Origin: Lysobacter soyae
GTDB taxonomy: Bacteria > Pseudomonadota > Gammaproteobacteria > Xanthomonadales > Xanthomonadaceae
Direction of reading: 5' to 3'
NCBI RefSeq assembly: GCF_019551435.1
Contig: NZ_CP080544.1
Span: 434,001 to 498,000, forward strand
DNA length: 64,000 bases
Both the position numbers and the translations under genes were made by a program. Below are positions 19,147-28,402 of the stretch, one piece after another; the stretch's first letter is position 1, and each line of letters starts with the position of its first letter. The notes below the pieces were generated by a model that made no database searches, was not told the origin of the DNA, and saw nothing but the letters and a program-made list of their open reading frames with translations.

Positions 19147-20055
19147 ATGAAAATTCTCCGAATCGCCACGCGCAAAAGCCCGCTCGCCCTGTGGCAAACC
19201 GAGCATGTGGCCGAGCGTCTGCGTGTCGCGTATCCGGACTTGCAGATCGAATTGGTCCCCCTATCGACCCGCGGCGATGAGCAACTCGACCGTTCCCTGG
19301 CCGCGATCGGCGGCAAGGGGCTGTTCTTGAAAGAGCTCGAACTCGCGATGGAACGCGGCGAAGCGGATTGCGCTGTGCATTCCCTCAAAGATGTGCCTAT
19401 GGAATTGGAACCGGGTTTCAGGTTGCCCGCCATCCTGCAGCGGGCGGATTCGGCCGATGCTTTCATCAGCAATCACTTCGACGACATCGCAGCGCTGCCA
19501 GAAGGCGCGCATGTGGGCACCTCCTCATTGCGCCGCCGCGCGCAGCTGTTGAAATTGCGTCCGGATTTGCGTGTCTCCGACCTGCGCGGCAACGTCAATA
19601 CGCGTCTGGCGAAGTTGGATGAGGGCCAATACGACGCCATTATCTTGGCCTGCGCCGGACTTCTGCGCTTGGGTATGGCGGACCGTATTCGCAGCCGACT
19701 GGATGCGCCCGACTGGTTGCCGGCGCCGGCGCAGGGTGCCATTGCGATTGAGTGCGCAGACAACGCCGACGATATCGCCCGTCTCGTGGCCGTGTTGGAT
19801 GACGCCACCACACGCATTTGCGTGGAAGCCGAGCGTGCCGCGAATCGCGCCTTGGGTGGCAGCTGTCATCTGCCGATTGCTGCGCTGGCAACTTTGAACG
19901 GCGAGAATTTGCACATTGCGGGATTGGTCGGTGATGCCGCCACGGGCCGCTGCGTACGTGCGCAAACCAGCGGCGCCGCTTCAGGCGCTGATGCGCTTGG
20001 CAAAGCGGTGGCGGCAAGCCTGCTCGAGGCCGGGGCGGGGCAATTCATCGCCTGA
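19147..20055 (+). CDS. hemC: hydroxymethylbilane synthase (porphobilinogen deaminase)
   Basis: The 302-residue protein is of normal length. Landmarks are [13 protein letters not shown] at the N-terminus, STRGD, the catalytic Asp in HSLKDVP near 80, [10 protein letters not shown] near 127, and Cys240 in GGSCHLPI, which carries the dipyrromethane cofactor. It joins four porphobilinogen molecules into hydroxymethylbilane on the way to haem. It follows algR by 24 bases and is probably transcribed with it. hemD, often next, is not present; a WYL regulator follows instead. Confidence 0.97.
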   Translation: MKILRIATRKSPLALWQTEHVAERLRVAYPDLQIELVPLSTRGDEQLDRSLAAIGGKGLFLKELELAMERGEADCAVHSLKDVPMELEPGFRLPAILQRADSADAFISNHFDDIAALPEGAHVGTSSLRRRAQLLKLRPDLRVSDLRGNVNTRLAKLDEGQYDAIILACAGLLRLGMADRIRSRLDAPDWLPAPAQGAIAIECADNADDIARLVAVLDDATTRICVEAERAANRALGGSCHLPIAALATLNGENLHIAGLVGDAATGRCVRAQTSGAASGADALGKAVAASLLEAGAGQFIA

Positions 20056-20108
20056 GCGAAGCACAGGCGGTAAGCTTAAGGTTCTCCCGTAGAAAACCAG
20101 CGTCGCTC

Positions 20109-21077
20109 ATGGATCGGAACGAACGTATTCACGCTTTGCATCGTGTGTTTCAAGCACGTAAAACACCCATCACGGTGCCGCAATTGCAGGAAGAGTTGAG
20201 TTGTTCTCGCGCCACCGTGTACCGCGACATTGCCTACATGCGCGACGCGTTGATGGCGCCGATCACCGGCGATGGTGAAAACGGTTTCAAGTACGACCGA
20301 AGCGAAGACGATCGCTTTGAATTGCCGGGGCTGTGGTTGAGCTCGGAAGAGCTGCACGCTTTGCTCGCAGCGCAAGCGCTTTTCGGTCGGACCAGTGCCA
20401 ATATTCTGTCCAGTGCGCTGGCGCCGCTGCAGTCACGCATCGACAAACTGCTAGCGGAGCAGTCCGGCGGCAAACAATGGCCGGTCGAGCGCGTCCGCAT
20501 TCTTGCGCACAAGGCACGCAAGATGGACGAGCACGCGTTCCGGCTGGTGGCGTCGGCGGTGCTTGAGCGCAAACAGATCCAATTCGATTATCGCGCGCGC
20601 TCGACCGACGAACGCACCCGCCGCCATGTGTCGCCACAGCGCATCACCCACTATCGCGGCAACTGGTATTTGGACGCGTGGGATCACGATCGTGACGGTC
20701 TGCGCAGCTTTTCCGTGGATCGCATGAGCCAGGTCAAGGTCATTGAGTCGCCGACGCATGATGTCGACGAGCAGCAACTGTCGAAACATCTGGCCGATGG
20801 CTACGGTATTTTTTCCGGCGAAGCCAAGGGCATGGCCACCATCCGCTTCAATGCCAAATCCGCACGTTGGGTGGCCGACGAGCATTGGCATTCCCGCCAA
20901 GAAGGCAAGATGTTGCCCGACGGCCGCTATGAATTGAAGGTGCCATACAGTAACGGGCGCGAGTTGCTAATGGATGTGATGCAGTACGGCGCCGATGCCG
21001 AAATCATCGAACCCGTGGCCCTGCGTGAGCAGGCGAAAACCTTGTTGAAACTGGCCTTGTCCAACTACGGCGAGTAG
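20109..21077 (+). CDS. YafY/PafC-type WYL-domain transcriptional regulator
   Basis: The 322-residue protein has an N-terminal winged helix (about 5-60: RIHALHRVFQ, CSRATVYRDIAYMRD) and a WYL domain from about 145 (IQFDYRARSTDERTRRHVSPQRI, NWYLDAWDHDRDGLRSFSVDRMS), then a C-terminal extension. WYL proteins sense nucleic-acid or nucleotide ligands, often after DNA damage, and switch transcription. The target genes cannot be seen here. It is separated from hemC by 53 bases and from the next small gene by 61 bases. Confidence 0.93.
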   Translation: MDRNERIHALHRVFQARKTPITVPQLQEELSCSRATVYRDIAYMRDALMAPITGDGENGFKYDRSEDDRFELPGLWLSSEELHALLAAQALFGRTSANILSSALAPLQSRIDKLLAEQSGGKQWPVERVRILAHKARKMDEHAFRLVASAVLERKQIQFDYRARSTDERTRRHVSPQRITHYRGNWYLDAWDHDRDGLRSFSVDRMSQVKVIESPTHDVDEQQLSKHLADGYGIFSGEAKGMATIRFNAKSARWVADEHWHSRQEGKMLPDGRYELKVPYSNGRELLMDVMQYGADAEIIEPVALREQAKTLLKLALSNYGE

Positions 21078-21104
21078 CGTCGCAGTCTCTGAGATATCAC
21101 TGCG

Positions 21105-21135
21105 GGAAGCTGTCTCCATCGTCCAATGGAGTTCC
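21105..21135 (+). promoter_or_regulatory. hairpin masking the Shine-Dalgarno of the small membrane protein
   Basis: CTCCAT (21114-21119) pairs with ATGGAG (21126-21131) around loop CGTCCA. After a five-base bulge the stem continues with GGAA (21105-21108) against TTCC (21132-21135). The GGAG ribosome-binding sequence (21128-21131), seven bases before the ATG at 21139, is fully inside the stem. Confidence 0.45.
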
Positions 21136-21138
21136 GCC

Positions 21139-21384
21139 ATGAAAGCTTCCGGCAAAGTCTCGTCGTTTGAACTCGTCCTGCGTCGCACCTTGGTCTTCGG
21201 CCTGATTTTGGTCGTCGCGGTGCCGCAGGCGCGCGTTACCACCGATTGGTTCGGTTATCTGCCCATGTGGTTGGTCGGCATGCCGGCGGTGATGCTGTGG
21301 GCCATGCGCGGCTTTGCGATACCGTCCGTGCCGTTCAGCATGGCGCCGGTACGCGCACCCCAAGCGGTGCGTGTGCGCCGCTGA
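21139..21384 (+). CDS. small inner-membrane protein, unknown function
   Basis: The 81-residue protein has two hydrophobic segments (about 15-30 and 40-60) and a basic tail ending RAPQAVRVRR. GGAG is seven bases before the ATG, which together with sense codon use supports a real gene. I do not recognise a family. The start region can fold into a hairpin that hides the ribosome-binding site. It lies alone between a WYL regulator and the S9 peptidase pair. Confidence 0.6.
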   Translation: MKASGKVSSFELVLRRTLVFGLILVVAVPQARVTTDWFGYLPMWLVGMPAVMLWAMRGFAIPSVPFSMAPVRAPQAVRVRR

Positions 21385-21458
21385 TGTTACTTCAGACCCG
21401 AGTGAACGGCCGCGCTGCGTGGTAGCGTTGAAGGTCGTTCATTCCAAGGGGTCTTGAT

Positions 21459-23552
21459 ATGCTCACTCGCTTCTGGTGGATTGGTGCACTTTCCGCCGCC
21501 ATGGCCACCGGTGCCCACGCACAAACACCTATGCAAGACGATCCCTATCAATGGCTTGAAGACATCAATGGCGAGAAGCCGATGGAATGGGTGCGCGCCC
21601 AAAACGCCCGCACTGAAAAAGCCTTGGGCGAAGCCGCCCTGTACACCTCTCTCTACAACGACATTCTGGCCGTCCTCGATTCGAACGAGAAGATTCCCGC
21701 CGTCAGCAAGATCGGTGACTACTATTACAACTTCTGGCAAGACAAGACGCACGTACGCGGCATTTGGCGCCGCACCACACTGAACGAATATCGCAAGAAG
21801 TCGCCCACTTGGGAGACCGTGCTTGATCTCGACGCTTTGAACAAAGCGGAAGGCAAGAATTGGGTATGGCACGGCGCGTCCTGCTTGCGTCCGGAATACA
21901 CACGCTGCCTGGTTTCCCTCTCGCCGGGCGGCTCAGACGCCGACACCACGCGCGAATTCGATCTGAACACCAAGTCCTTTGTGAAAGGCGGCTTTGAGAA
22001 GCCCGTCGCCAAAGGCGATCTGAGCTGGATCGACCAAGATCATGTCTACGTCGACACGGATTTCGGCGCGGGCTCGATGACCACCTCGGGTTATCCGCGC
22101 ACCACGCGCCTTTGGACCCGCGGTACCCCGATGTCCGAAGCGAAAGTGATTTACGAGGGCAAGGCCGACGACATGTCGATTTCGTCCTATCACGATGACA
22201 CGCCCGGCTACGAACGTGATTTCGTCTCACGCAATCTGGCCTTCTACAACGATGAGTTGTATTTGCGTGATGGCAACGCCCTGCGCAAGATCGACGTGCC
22301 GAATTCCGTCGGCAAATCGGTTGTGCGCGAATGGTTATTGCTTGAACTGCGCGACAACTGGACCGTGGGTGGCAAAACCTACGCCGCCGGTTCGCTGCTG
22401 GCGACAAACTTCGACGCTTTCATGAAGGGCGGACGTGTGTTCGACGTGTTGTTCACGCCGACGGCCACGACCTCCCTGGCCAGTTTCACGCCGACGCGCA
22501 ATTACTTCGTGCTCAACGTGCTCGACAACGTGAAGAACCGATTGCGTGTCCTGAAGCACGACGGCAAGCGTTGGCAAACCAGTGAGTTCACCGGTGCGCC
22601 GAAAATCGGCACCGTCAATGTCTCCGCCGTGGATGCCGACAGCTCCGATGCGGTGTGGATGAGCTACTCCGACTACATCACGCCTTCAACCCTGGCGCTG
22701 GCGGAAATTGGCAAAACGCCGGAAGTACTGAAGCAGAATCCGGTGTTTTTCAACGCCGACAACCTCGTGGTCGAGCAGCATTTCGCCAACTCAAAAGATG
22801 GCACCAAGGTGCCGTTCTTCATCGTGCATAAGAAAGGTGTGAAACACGATGGCAGCAACCCGACCCTCCTCTACGGCTATGGTGGTTTTGAAGTCTCATT
22901 GACGCCGAACTATTCCGGCACGATTGGCAAAGCCTGGCTCGAGCGCGGCGGTGTGTACGTGGTCGCCAACATCCGTGGTGGCGGTGAATACGGTCCGGCC
23001 TGGCACCAGGCTGCGCTCAAGCAAAACCGTCACAAGGCCTATGAGGATTTCGCGGCGGTCGCCGAAGAATTGTCCAACCACAAGATCACCTCGCCCAAGC
23101 ATCTGGCGGCGATGGGGGGAAGCAACGGCGGTTTGCTGGCCGGCAACATGCTGACGCAGTATCCGGAGCTGTTCGGCGGCATCGTCATCCAAGTGCCTTT
23201 GCTCGATATGAAGCGTTACAACAAGTTGTTGGCAGGGGCTTCGTGGATGGCCGAATACGGCAATCCGGACATTCCGGAGGAATGGGCCTATATCCAGAAG
23301 TTCTCGGCCTATCAATTGTTCGATCCGGCCAAGCACTATCCGCCGACCTTCATCTTCACCACCACCAAGGATGACCGCGTGCATCCGGGGCATGCGCGCA
23401 AGATGGCGGCCAAAATGTTGGCGGCCAACAAGGACGTGATGTACTTCGAAAATACCGAAGGTGGCCACGGTGCTGGTTCGACCAACGAGTTGGCCGCCAA
23501 AGCCACGGCACTGACCTATACCTTCTTGTGGAAAGCGCTGGACGGAAAATGA
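21459..23552 (+). CDS. prolyl oligopeptidase family serine peptidase, exported
   Basis: The 697-residue S9A-type enzyme has a probable signal peptide (ending near TGAHAQ, residue 22), an N-terminal beta-propeller region (about 80-420) and a catalytic alpha/beta hydrolase domain. The triad is visible: Ser555 in GGSNGG, Asp in TKDDRVHPGH near 640, and His in EGGHGAG near 672. The family cuts proline-containing peptides after Pro. AAGGGG precedes the ATG. The stop overlaps the start of the next gene by four bases (ATGA), so two related peptidases are made from one message, one apparently exported and one not. Confidence 0.93.
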   Translation: MLTRFWWIGALSAAMATGAHAQTPMQDDPYQWLEDINGEKPMEWVRAQNARTEKALGEAALYTSLYNDILAVLDSNEKIPAVSKIGDYYYNFWQDKTHVRGIWRRTTLNEYRKKSPTWETVLDLDALNKAEGKNWVWHGASCLRPEYTRCLVSLSPGGSDADTTREFDLNTKSFVKGGFEKPVAKGDLSWIDQDHVYVDTDFGAGSMTTSGYPRTTRLWTRGTPMSEAKVIYEGKADDMSISSYHDDTPGYERDFVSRNLAFYNDELYLRDGNALRKIDVPNSVGKSVVREWLLLELRDNWTVGGKTYAAGSLLATNFDAFMKGGRVFDVLFTPTATTSLASFTPTRNYFVLNVLDNVKNRLRVLKHDGKRWQTSEFTGAPKIGTVNVSAVDADSSDAVWMSYSDYITPSTLALAEIGKTPEVLKQNPVFFNADNLVVEQHFANSKDGTKVPFFIVHKKGVKHDGSNPTLLYGYGGFEVSLTPNYSGTIGKAWLERGGVYVVANIRGGGEYGPAWHQAALKQNRHKAYEDFAAVAEELSNHKITSPKHLAAMGGSNGGLLAGNMLTQYPELFGGIVIQVPLLDMKRYNKLLAGASWMAEYGNPDIPEEWAYIQKFSAYQLFDPAKHYPPTFIFTTTKDDRVHPGHARKMAAKMLAANKDVMYFENTEGGHGAGSTNELAAKATALTYTFLWKALDGK

Positions 23553-25648
23553 GCAAGCCGATTCCTGACGCGGAAAAGCGTCAGCACGTCGTGGAGGCGC
23601 CGCATGGCGCCTCCCGTTCTGACGAGTATTACTGGATGCGCGACGACCGTCGCGAAGATCCTGACGTTCTCGCGTACTTGAACGCGGAAAACGCCTATGC
23701 CGATGAGGTGATGGCGCCGCTCAAGCCGCTGGAAGAAACGCTGTACGGCGAAATTGTTTCGCGTATCAAGCAGGATGACAGCTCGGTGCCTTATCGTGAT
23801 CGCGGCTGGTGGTACTACACGCGATTCGAAGAGGGCAAGGACTATCCGGTGTACGCGCGGCGCGAGGATGCACCGGGCATGGATGCACTGGGCATCCAAT
23901 CTGCCAACAATGCCGCCGACTTCGCGGGCGAGCAGGTCTTGTTTGATGTCAATCAAATGGCGGCCGGAAAAGACTACTTTGCCATTAGCGGCAGGACTGT
24001 CAGCCAGGACAACACCAAAGTGGTTTACGGCGAAGACAGCAATGGTCGCCGGCAGTACACCTTGCGGGTCAAATCGCTCGACACCGGCGAGGTCTATCCG
24101 GAGTCGATTCCCGGTACCGCGGGCTATGGAGTGTGGGCGGATGACGGAAAATCGTTTTTCTATATTGAGAATGATCCCGAAACCCTGCTGACCAAACGGG
24201 TCAAGAGGCACGTGTTGGGCACTGCCGTCGATGCCGACGAACTGGTGTATGAAGAGGCGGACGACAGCTTCTACATGGGCATCGGGCGCACGCGCGACGA
24301 TCAGTACATTGTCATTTCGCTCGATAGCACCGTCTCGAATGAAGTGCGATTCACCCCGGCTGCCGCGCCGTCCGAGTTCGTTTGCTTGGCTGCACGCGAG
24401 CGCGACCTTGAATACGACGCGGATCATTTCGACGGCCGTTGGGTGATTCGTACCAACGCCGATGACGCCACCAATTTCAAGATTGTCACTGCGGGGGATG
24501 CCGCGCGCGGTCGCAGCGAATGGCAGGATTGGGTGGTGCATGATTCCGAAGTCTTTGTCGAAGGTTTCGAGCTCTTCAAGACATTCACGGCCATCGCCGA
24601 GCGCAGCGGCGGACTCGAGCGAATTCGTATTCTGCGTGACGGCCAATCCACTTACGTGCGTGCCGATGACAGCGCTTATTCGATGTGGCCGGACGTCAAC
24701 GCCGAGCCGGATTCACAAGAGCTGCGCTACGGCTATACCTCCTTGACGACACCGGCAACGATCTTCGCGCTCAATGTGCATAGCGGTGCGCGACAGCTGT
24801 TGAAGCAACAGCCGGTGCCGGGTTTCGATCCGACCGCCTACGCCACCGAACGTGTGTGGGTGCCGGCGCGTGATGGCAAGACCCACGTGCCGGTGTCGTT
24901 GGTTTACCGCAAGGATTTCAAGCGTGACGGCAGTGCGGCGATGCTGCAATACGGTTACGGCAGTTACGGCGCGTCCATGGATCCGGGCTTCACCGCATCC
25001 ATCGTGAGCTTGCTGGATCGCGGCATGCTGTATGCGCTCGCGCACATCCGCGGCGGTCAGGAAATGGGCCGTGCCTGGTATGAAGACGGCAAATTGTTCA
25101 ACAAGAAAAACACGTTTACGGATTTCATCGACGTCACCGCTTGGCTGGTGGAAAACGGGTATGCAGCCAAAGATCGCGTCGCCGCAATGGGGGGTAGTGC
25201 CGGTGGCTTGTTGATGGGGGCGATCACCAACATGGCGCCCGACGTCTATCGGGTGATTGTGTCGCAGGTGCCCTTTGTGGATGTGGTCACCACCATGATG
25301 GATGCCAGCATTCCGCTGACCACCAACGAGTACGACGAGTGGGGCAATCCCGAAGAAAGTCCGCAGGCTTACGACTACATGCTGTCGTATTCGCCGTACG
25401 ACAATTTGTCCGCGCACGCCTATCCGGCCATGTTTGTCGGTACCGGTCTATGGGACTCGCAAGTGCAGTACTGGGAACCGGCGAAATATGTCGCGCGATT
25501 GCGTGATCTCAACACCGGGGATCGGCCCGTGGTGTTCCGAACCAATATGGAGGCCGGGCACGGCGGAAAGTCCGGCAGGTTCCAGCGCTATCGTGAAATC
25601 GCCGAGCAATATGCGTTCATGTTGAGCGAGCTCTCGGTCGAAAATTGA
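23549..25648 (+). CDS. ptrB: oligopeptidase B (S9A)
   Basis: The 699-residue protein without a signal peptide is of usual length for oligopeptidase B. Its N-terminus reads HGASRSDEYYWMRDD, a typical family opening; a propeller follows, then the catalytic domain with QYGYGSYG, Ser550 in MGGSAGG, and the His in EAGHGGKSGR near the end. PtrB cleaves short peptides after basic residues in the cytoplasm or periplasm. ATG 23549 overlaps the upstream peptidase stop (ATGA); a slightly earlier alternative start is rejected because it would sit inside that gene. Confidence 0.95.
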   Translation: MSKPIPDAEKRQHVVEAPHGASRSDEYYWMRDDRREDPDVLAYLNAENAYADEVMAPLKPLEETLYGEIVSRIKQDDSSVPYRDRGWWYYTRFEEGKDYPVYARREDAPGMDALGIQSANNAADFAGEQVLFDVNQMAAGKDYFAISGRTVSQDNTKVVYGEDSNGRRQYTLRVKSLDTGEVYPESIPGTAGYGVWADDGKSFFYIENDPETLLTKRVKRHVLGTAVDADELVYEEADDSFYMGIGRTRDDQYIVISLDSTVSNEVRFTPAAAPSEFVCLAARERDLEYDADHFDGRWVIRTNADDATNFKIVTAGDAARGRSEWQDWVVHDSEVFVEGFELFKTFTAIAERSGGLERIRILRDGQSTYVRADDSAYSMWPDVNAEPDSQELRYGYTSLTTPATIFALNVHSGARQLLKQQPVPGFDPTAYATERVWVPARDGKTHVPVSLVYRKDFKRDGSAAMLQYGYGSYGASMDPGFTASIVSLLDRGMLYALAHIRGGQEMGRAWYEDGKLFNKKNTFTDFIDVTAWLVENGYAAKDRVAAMGGSAGGLLMGAITNMAPDVYRVIVSQVPFVDVVTTMMDASIPLTTNEYDEWGNPEESPQAYDYMLSYSPYDNLSAHAYPAMFVGTGLWDSQVQYWEPAKYVARLRDLNTGDRPVVFRTNMEAGHGGKSGRFQRYREIAEQYAFMLSELSVEN

Positions 25649-25664
25649 GGCTAAAATCGCCAAG

Positions 25665-25898
25665 ATGAAATACACAATCCCCCTGATGTTGGCTTCCGCC
25701 TTGCTCTTGTCCGCCTGTGGCAACAAGGGTCCATTGGTCATGCCGCAGAAACCGGTACCGGTCGACGTCGCAGAGCCTGCGGCGAAACCGCAAGGCGAAG
25801 CGTCAGAAGTCACGACGCCTGAAGCGGACGCCGTCGCGGTGCCGCAGGAAGGCAGTGACGCGCCGACCGACGCCACGTCGCCGCCGCCCACGAAATAA
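25665..25898 (+). CDS. lptM: LptM-type small lipoprotein
   Basis: The 77-residue protein has a lipoprotein signal (LLLSACGNKGPL, lipidated Cys19). The CGNKGPL sequence is the signature of LptM/YifL, which stabilises the LptD-LptE lipopolysaccharide translocon. The C-terminal half is an acidic, proline-rich tail with low complexity. Position directly before dapF (three bases) matches the conserved gene order in gammaproteobacteria and strengthens the call. Confidence 0.88.
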   Translation: MKYTIPLMLASALLLSACGNKGPLVMPQKPVPVDVAEPAAKPQGEASEVTTPEADAVAVPQEGSDAPTDATSPPPTK

Positions 25899-25901
25899 CC
25901 G

Positions 25902-26759
25902 ATGGCTCGACTTCGCTTCAGCAAGATGCACGGGATCGGCAACGATTTCGTGATGATTGATCAACGCACAAACCCGACAGATTTGACGCCGGAACGCTGC
26001 CGACTGTTGGCGGACCGCAGGTTGGGTGTGGGTTGTGACCAAATCATTGGCATCTATGCGGCCAAACACAGCAATGCCGTCGTGGCTTACCGGATCTGGA
26101 ATGCCGACGGTTCCCAAGCCGGGCAGTGCGGCAACGGCGCGCGCTGCGTTGCCGCTTGGGTCCAGCGGGAAGCACCCGGCAAGGTTGGACAAGTGATGCA
26201 TTTGGAAAGTCCGAAGGGCGTGCATCGTGCGCAGTGCATGGCGGATGGTCAAGTGCAAATCTCGATGGGCGTGCCGGAGTTTACGCCGCGCAACATCCCC
26301 ATGGTCGGCTTCGCCGATATGCAAGACAGCTACGCGTTGGCTTTGCCCGGATTTCCCGAAATACACTTCGGCGCGGTGTCGATGGGTAATCCGCACGCCG
26401 TCGTTGAAGTGGACGATGTTGCAGGTATGCAGATCGAGCCTCTGGCACGCGCAGTACAAACCGACATTCATTTCCCGGATTCGGTCAATGTCGGTTTTGC
26501 GCAAGTCATTTCTCGCGACGAAGTTCAACTTCGCGTCTACGAGCGCGGCGCGGGAGAGACACTGGCCTGTGGCAGTGGTGCCTGTGCCGCCGCGGTAGTG
26601 TTGATGGAACACGGACGTGTCGCGCGGTCGGTGACGGTTCGATTGCCGGGCGGTGATCTGCAAATCGAGTGGCCGCAGCACGGGCAATCGGTTTTGATGA
26701 CCGGCCCCACGGCCTTCGTATTTGAAGGCGAATTCGATTTTGAAGGACAAGGACTGTGA
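25902..26759 (+). CDS. dapF: diaminopimelate epimerase
   Basis: The 285-residue protein is full length. The two catalytic cysteines are C76 in QCGNGARC and about C222 in ACGSGACA; the N-terminus FSKMHGIGNDFVMID is diagnostic. It converts LL- to meso-diaminopimelate for lysine and peptidoglycan synthesis in the cytoplasm. It is followed by the DUF484 gene with a four-base overlap (GTGA) and then xerC, a conserved operon order. Confidence 0.97.
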   Translation: MARLRFSKMHGIGNDFVMIDQRTNPTDLTPERCRLLADRRLGVGCDQIIGIYAAKHSNAVVAYRIWNADGSQAGQCGNGARCVAAWVQREAPGKVGQVMHLESPKGVHRAQCMADGQVQISMGVPEFTPRNIPMVGFADMQDSYALALPGFPEIHFGAVSMGNPHAVVEVDDVAGMQIEPLARAVQTDIHFPDSVNVGFAQVISRDEVQLRVYERGAGETLACGSGACAAAVVLMEHGRVARSVTVRLPGGDLQIEWPQHGQSVLMTGPTAFVFEGEFDFEGQGL

Positions 26760-27427
26760 GCGATAACGAAGAACGTTTGGGTGCGCATGAAGTTGCGGTG
26801 TGGTTGCGCAGGCATCCCACGTTTCTCCAACAGTTTCCGGATCTGGCATTGACGCTGGTCGTCCCGCGCGATGAGGGCCCGACGGCTTCATTGGCAAGCT
26901 ATCAACTGGAAGTTTTGCGGGATAAGAATCGCGAGTTGAACCGTCGCTTGCATGAGCTTGCGGTCAATGCGCAGGAAAACGAGCGTCTTGCCGTGCGTGT
27001 GCATCAGTTGACCTTGGCCCTGATGAAGCAGTCGACTGCGGCCGACACCATGAAAGTCATGGCGGCGATTTTGGAAGAGGATTTCCAAGGCGAGCGAGTG
27101 CGGATTCTGTCGCTGGCGCCGATCGAGGGCGTCGGCCATGTCGATTGGTATGGCTTGCTGCCGCCGGATAGTCTGGAGCAGGGGCCGTTCAAGGATTGTA
27201 TGCGAGATGGCGAACCGCTGTCCGGTCGACTCAATGCAGACAAGCACGTCGCGCTGTATGGCTCGCACGCTGATGAAGTCGAATCCAGCGTATTGATTCC
27301 GGTGCACGGGCGGGCGTTGGTCGCCGTCGGCAGCAAAGATCCGAACCGGTTCTATCCGGGAATGGGCACGCTGTTCGTGCGCATGATGGGCGAGGCCTTG
27401 GGCACGGCGCTCGCGCGCTTCGACTGA
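26756..27427 (+). CDS. DUF484 family protein
   Basis: The 223-residue cytoplasmic protein starts with GTG, overlapping the dapF stop by four bases. An N-terminal helical part (VAVWLRRHPTFLQQFPDLALTLVVPR) and a coiled segment (about 60-95) precede a GAF-like domain to the C-terminus (FYPGMGTLFVRMMGEALGTALARF). The family is found almost always between dapF and xerC, as here, but its biochemical role is unknown. Normal length and no anomalies. Confidence 0.93.
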   Translation: MSDNEERLGAHEVAVWLRRHPTFLQQFPDLALTLVVPRDEGPTASLASYQLEVLRDKNRELNRRLHELAVNAQENERLAVRVHQLTLALMKQSTAADTMKVMAAILEEDFQGERVRILSLAPIEGVGHVDWYGLLPPDSLEQGPFKDCMRDGEPLSGRLNADKHVALYGSHADEVESSVLIPVHGRALVAVGSKDPNRFYPGMGTLFVRMMGEALGTALARFD

Positions 27428-27437
27428 GCGTCTGACG

Positions 27438-28346
27438 GTGCACGGCACCGGCGATTTCATCCGGCATTTGCGCGATGCGCGCGGCATGTCGTCGCATACC
27501 GTCGATGCCTATTCGCGAGACCTGGCGCGCTTGGACGCGTATGCGGAAGCGATTGCGAGAGATGTGACAACGTTCGGCGCAGAAGACATCCGTGCCTGCG
27601 TCGCAGACGCCAATCGTCGCGGACTATCGGCGAAAACGGTACAGCGCAATTTATCGGCCTGGCGTAGTTACTACCAATGGTTGCTCAAGAACGCGGTGAT
27701 CGCGGCCAATCCGGCGGCGGGAATTCGTGGCCCCAAAGCGGCACGCAAGTTGCCACAAGTGTTGGATGTGGATGAAGCCGTACAACTGGTGAGCATCGAT
27801 ACGGCGGCGCCCTTGGGTGTCCGGGATCGCGCGATGATGGAGTTGTTTTATTCGTCAGGCCTGCGCGTGTCAGAGCTCTGCGGCCTGCGTTGGAACGCCT
27901 TGGATGCGGACACCGGACTGATCAAGGTGCTCGGCAAGGGCAGCAAGGAACGCGTGGTACCCGTAGGTTCCCACGCCTTGGCTGCATTGGAAGCGTGGCG
28001 CAACGACTCAGCCCCGGCGCACAATGATGCCTTCATTTTCAACGGTCGCAACGGCGCGGCATTGAGCACGCGCGCGGTGCAAAAACGCGTGCGCGAACTG
28101 TCATTGCGACAAGGTATTTTCAAGCGCGTGCATCCGCATTTGCTGCGCCACAGCTTCGCCAGCCACGTGCTCGAATCCTCGGGCGATTTGCGCGCGGTTC
28201 AGGAACTGTTAGGCCATGCCGACATCAGTACCACGCAGATTTATACCCATCTGGATTTCCAGCATCTGGCCAAGGTGTATGACCAGGCGCATCCGCGCGC
28301 CAAGCGCAAAGCGACGACGGAAAAGCCGGGCGAAACCGACGACTGA
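27438..28346 (+). CDS. xerC: site-specific tyrosine recombinase XerC
   Basis: The 302-residue protein (GTG start) has the SAM-like N-terminal domain (about 1-90) and the catalytic core: Arg near 143 in SGLRVSEL, Lys in [23 protein letters not shown] near 232 (His and Arg), and Tyr near 269 in TTQIYTHL. With XerD it resolves chromosome dimers at dif with FtsK. It closes the lptM-dapF-DUF484-xerC operon. A basic tail ([16 protein letters not shown]) follows the catalytic core. A heat-shock type promoter for hslV begins right after the stop. Confidence 0.96.
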   Translation: MHGTGDFIRHLRDARGMSSHTVDAYSRDLARLDAYAEAIARDVTTFGAEDIRACVADANRRGLSAKTVQRNLSAWRSYYQWLLKNAVIAANPAAGIRGPKAARKLPQVLDVDEAVQLVSIDTAAPLGVRDRAMMELFYSSGLRVSELCGLRWNALDADTGLIKVLGKGSKERVVPVGSHALAALEAWRNDSAPAHNDAFIFNGRNGAALSTRAVQKRVRELSLRQGIFKRVHPHLLRHSFASHVLESSGDLRAVQELLGHADISTTQIYTHLDFQHLAKVYDQAHPRAKRKATTEKPGETDD

Positions 28347-28350
28347 AAGC

Positions 28351-28381
28351 CTTGAGTCTCCGATCTTGCAGCCCCATGTTT
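28351..28381 (+). promoter_or_regulatory. sigma-32 (RpoH) type promoter of hslV
   Basis: CTTGAG (28351-28356), a 15-base spacer and CCCCATGTTT (28372-28381) fit the heat-shock consensus CTTGAA-N13-15-CCCCATnT closely. It lies between xerC and hslV, whose start codon is 21 bases downstream with AAGGAG at 28392-28397. Confidence 0.7.
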
Positions 28382-28402
28382 GGAATTCAACAAGGAGCAA
28401 CC

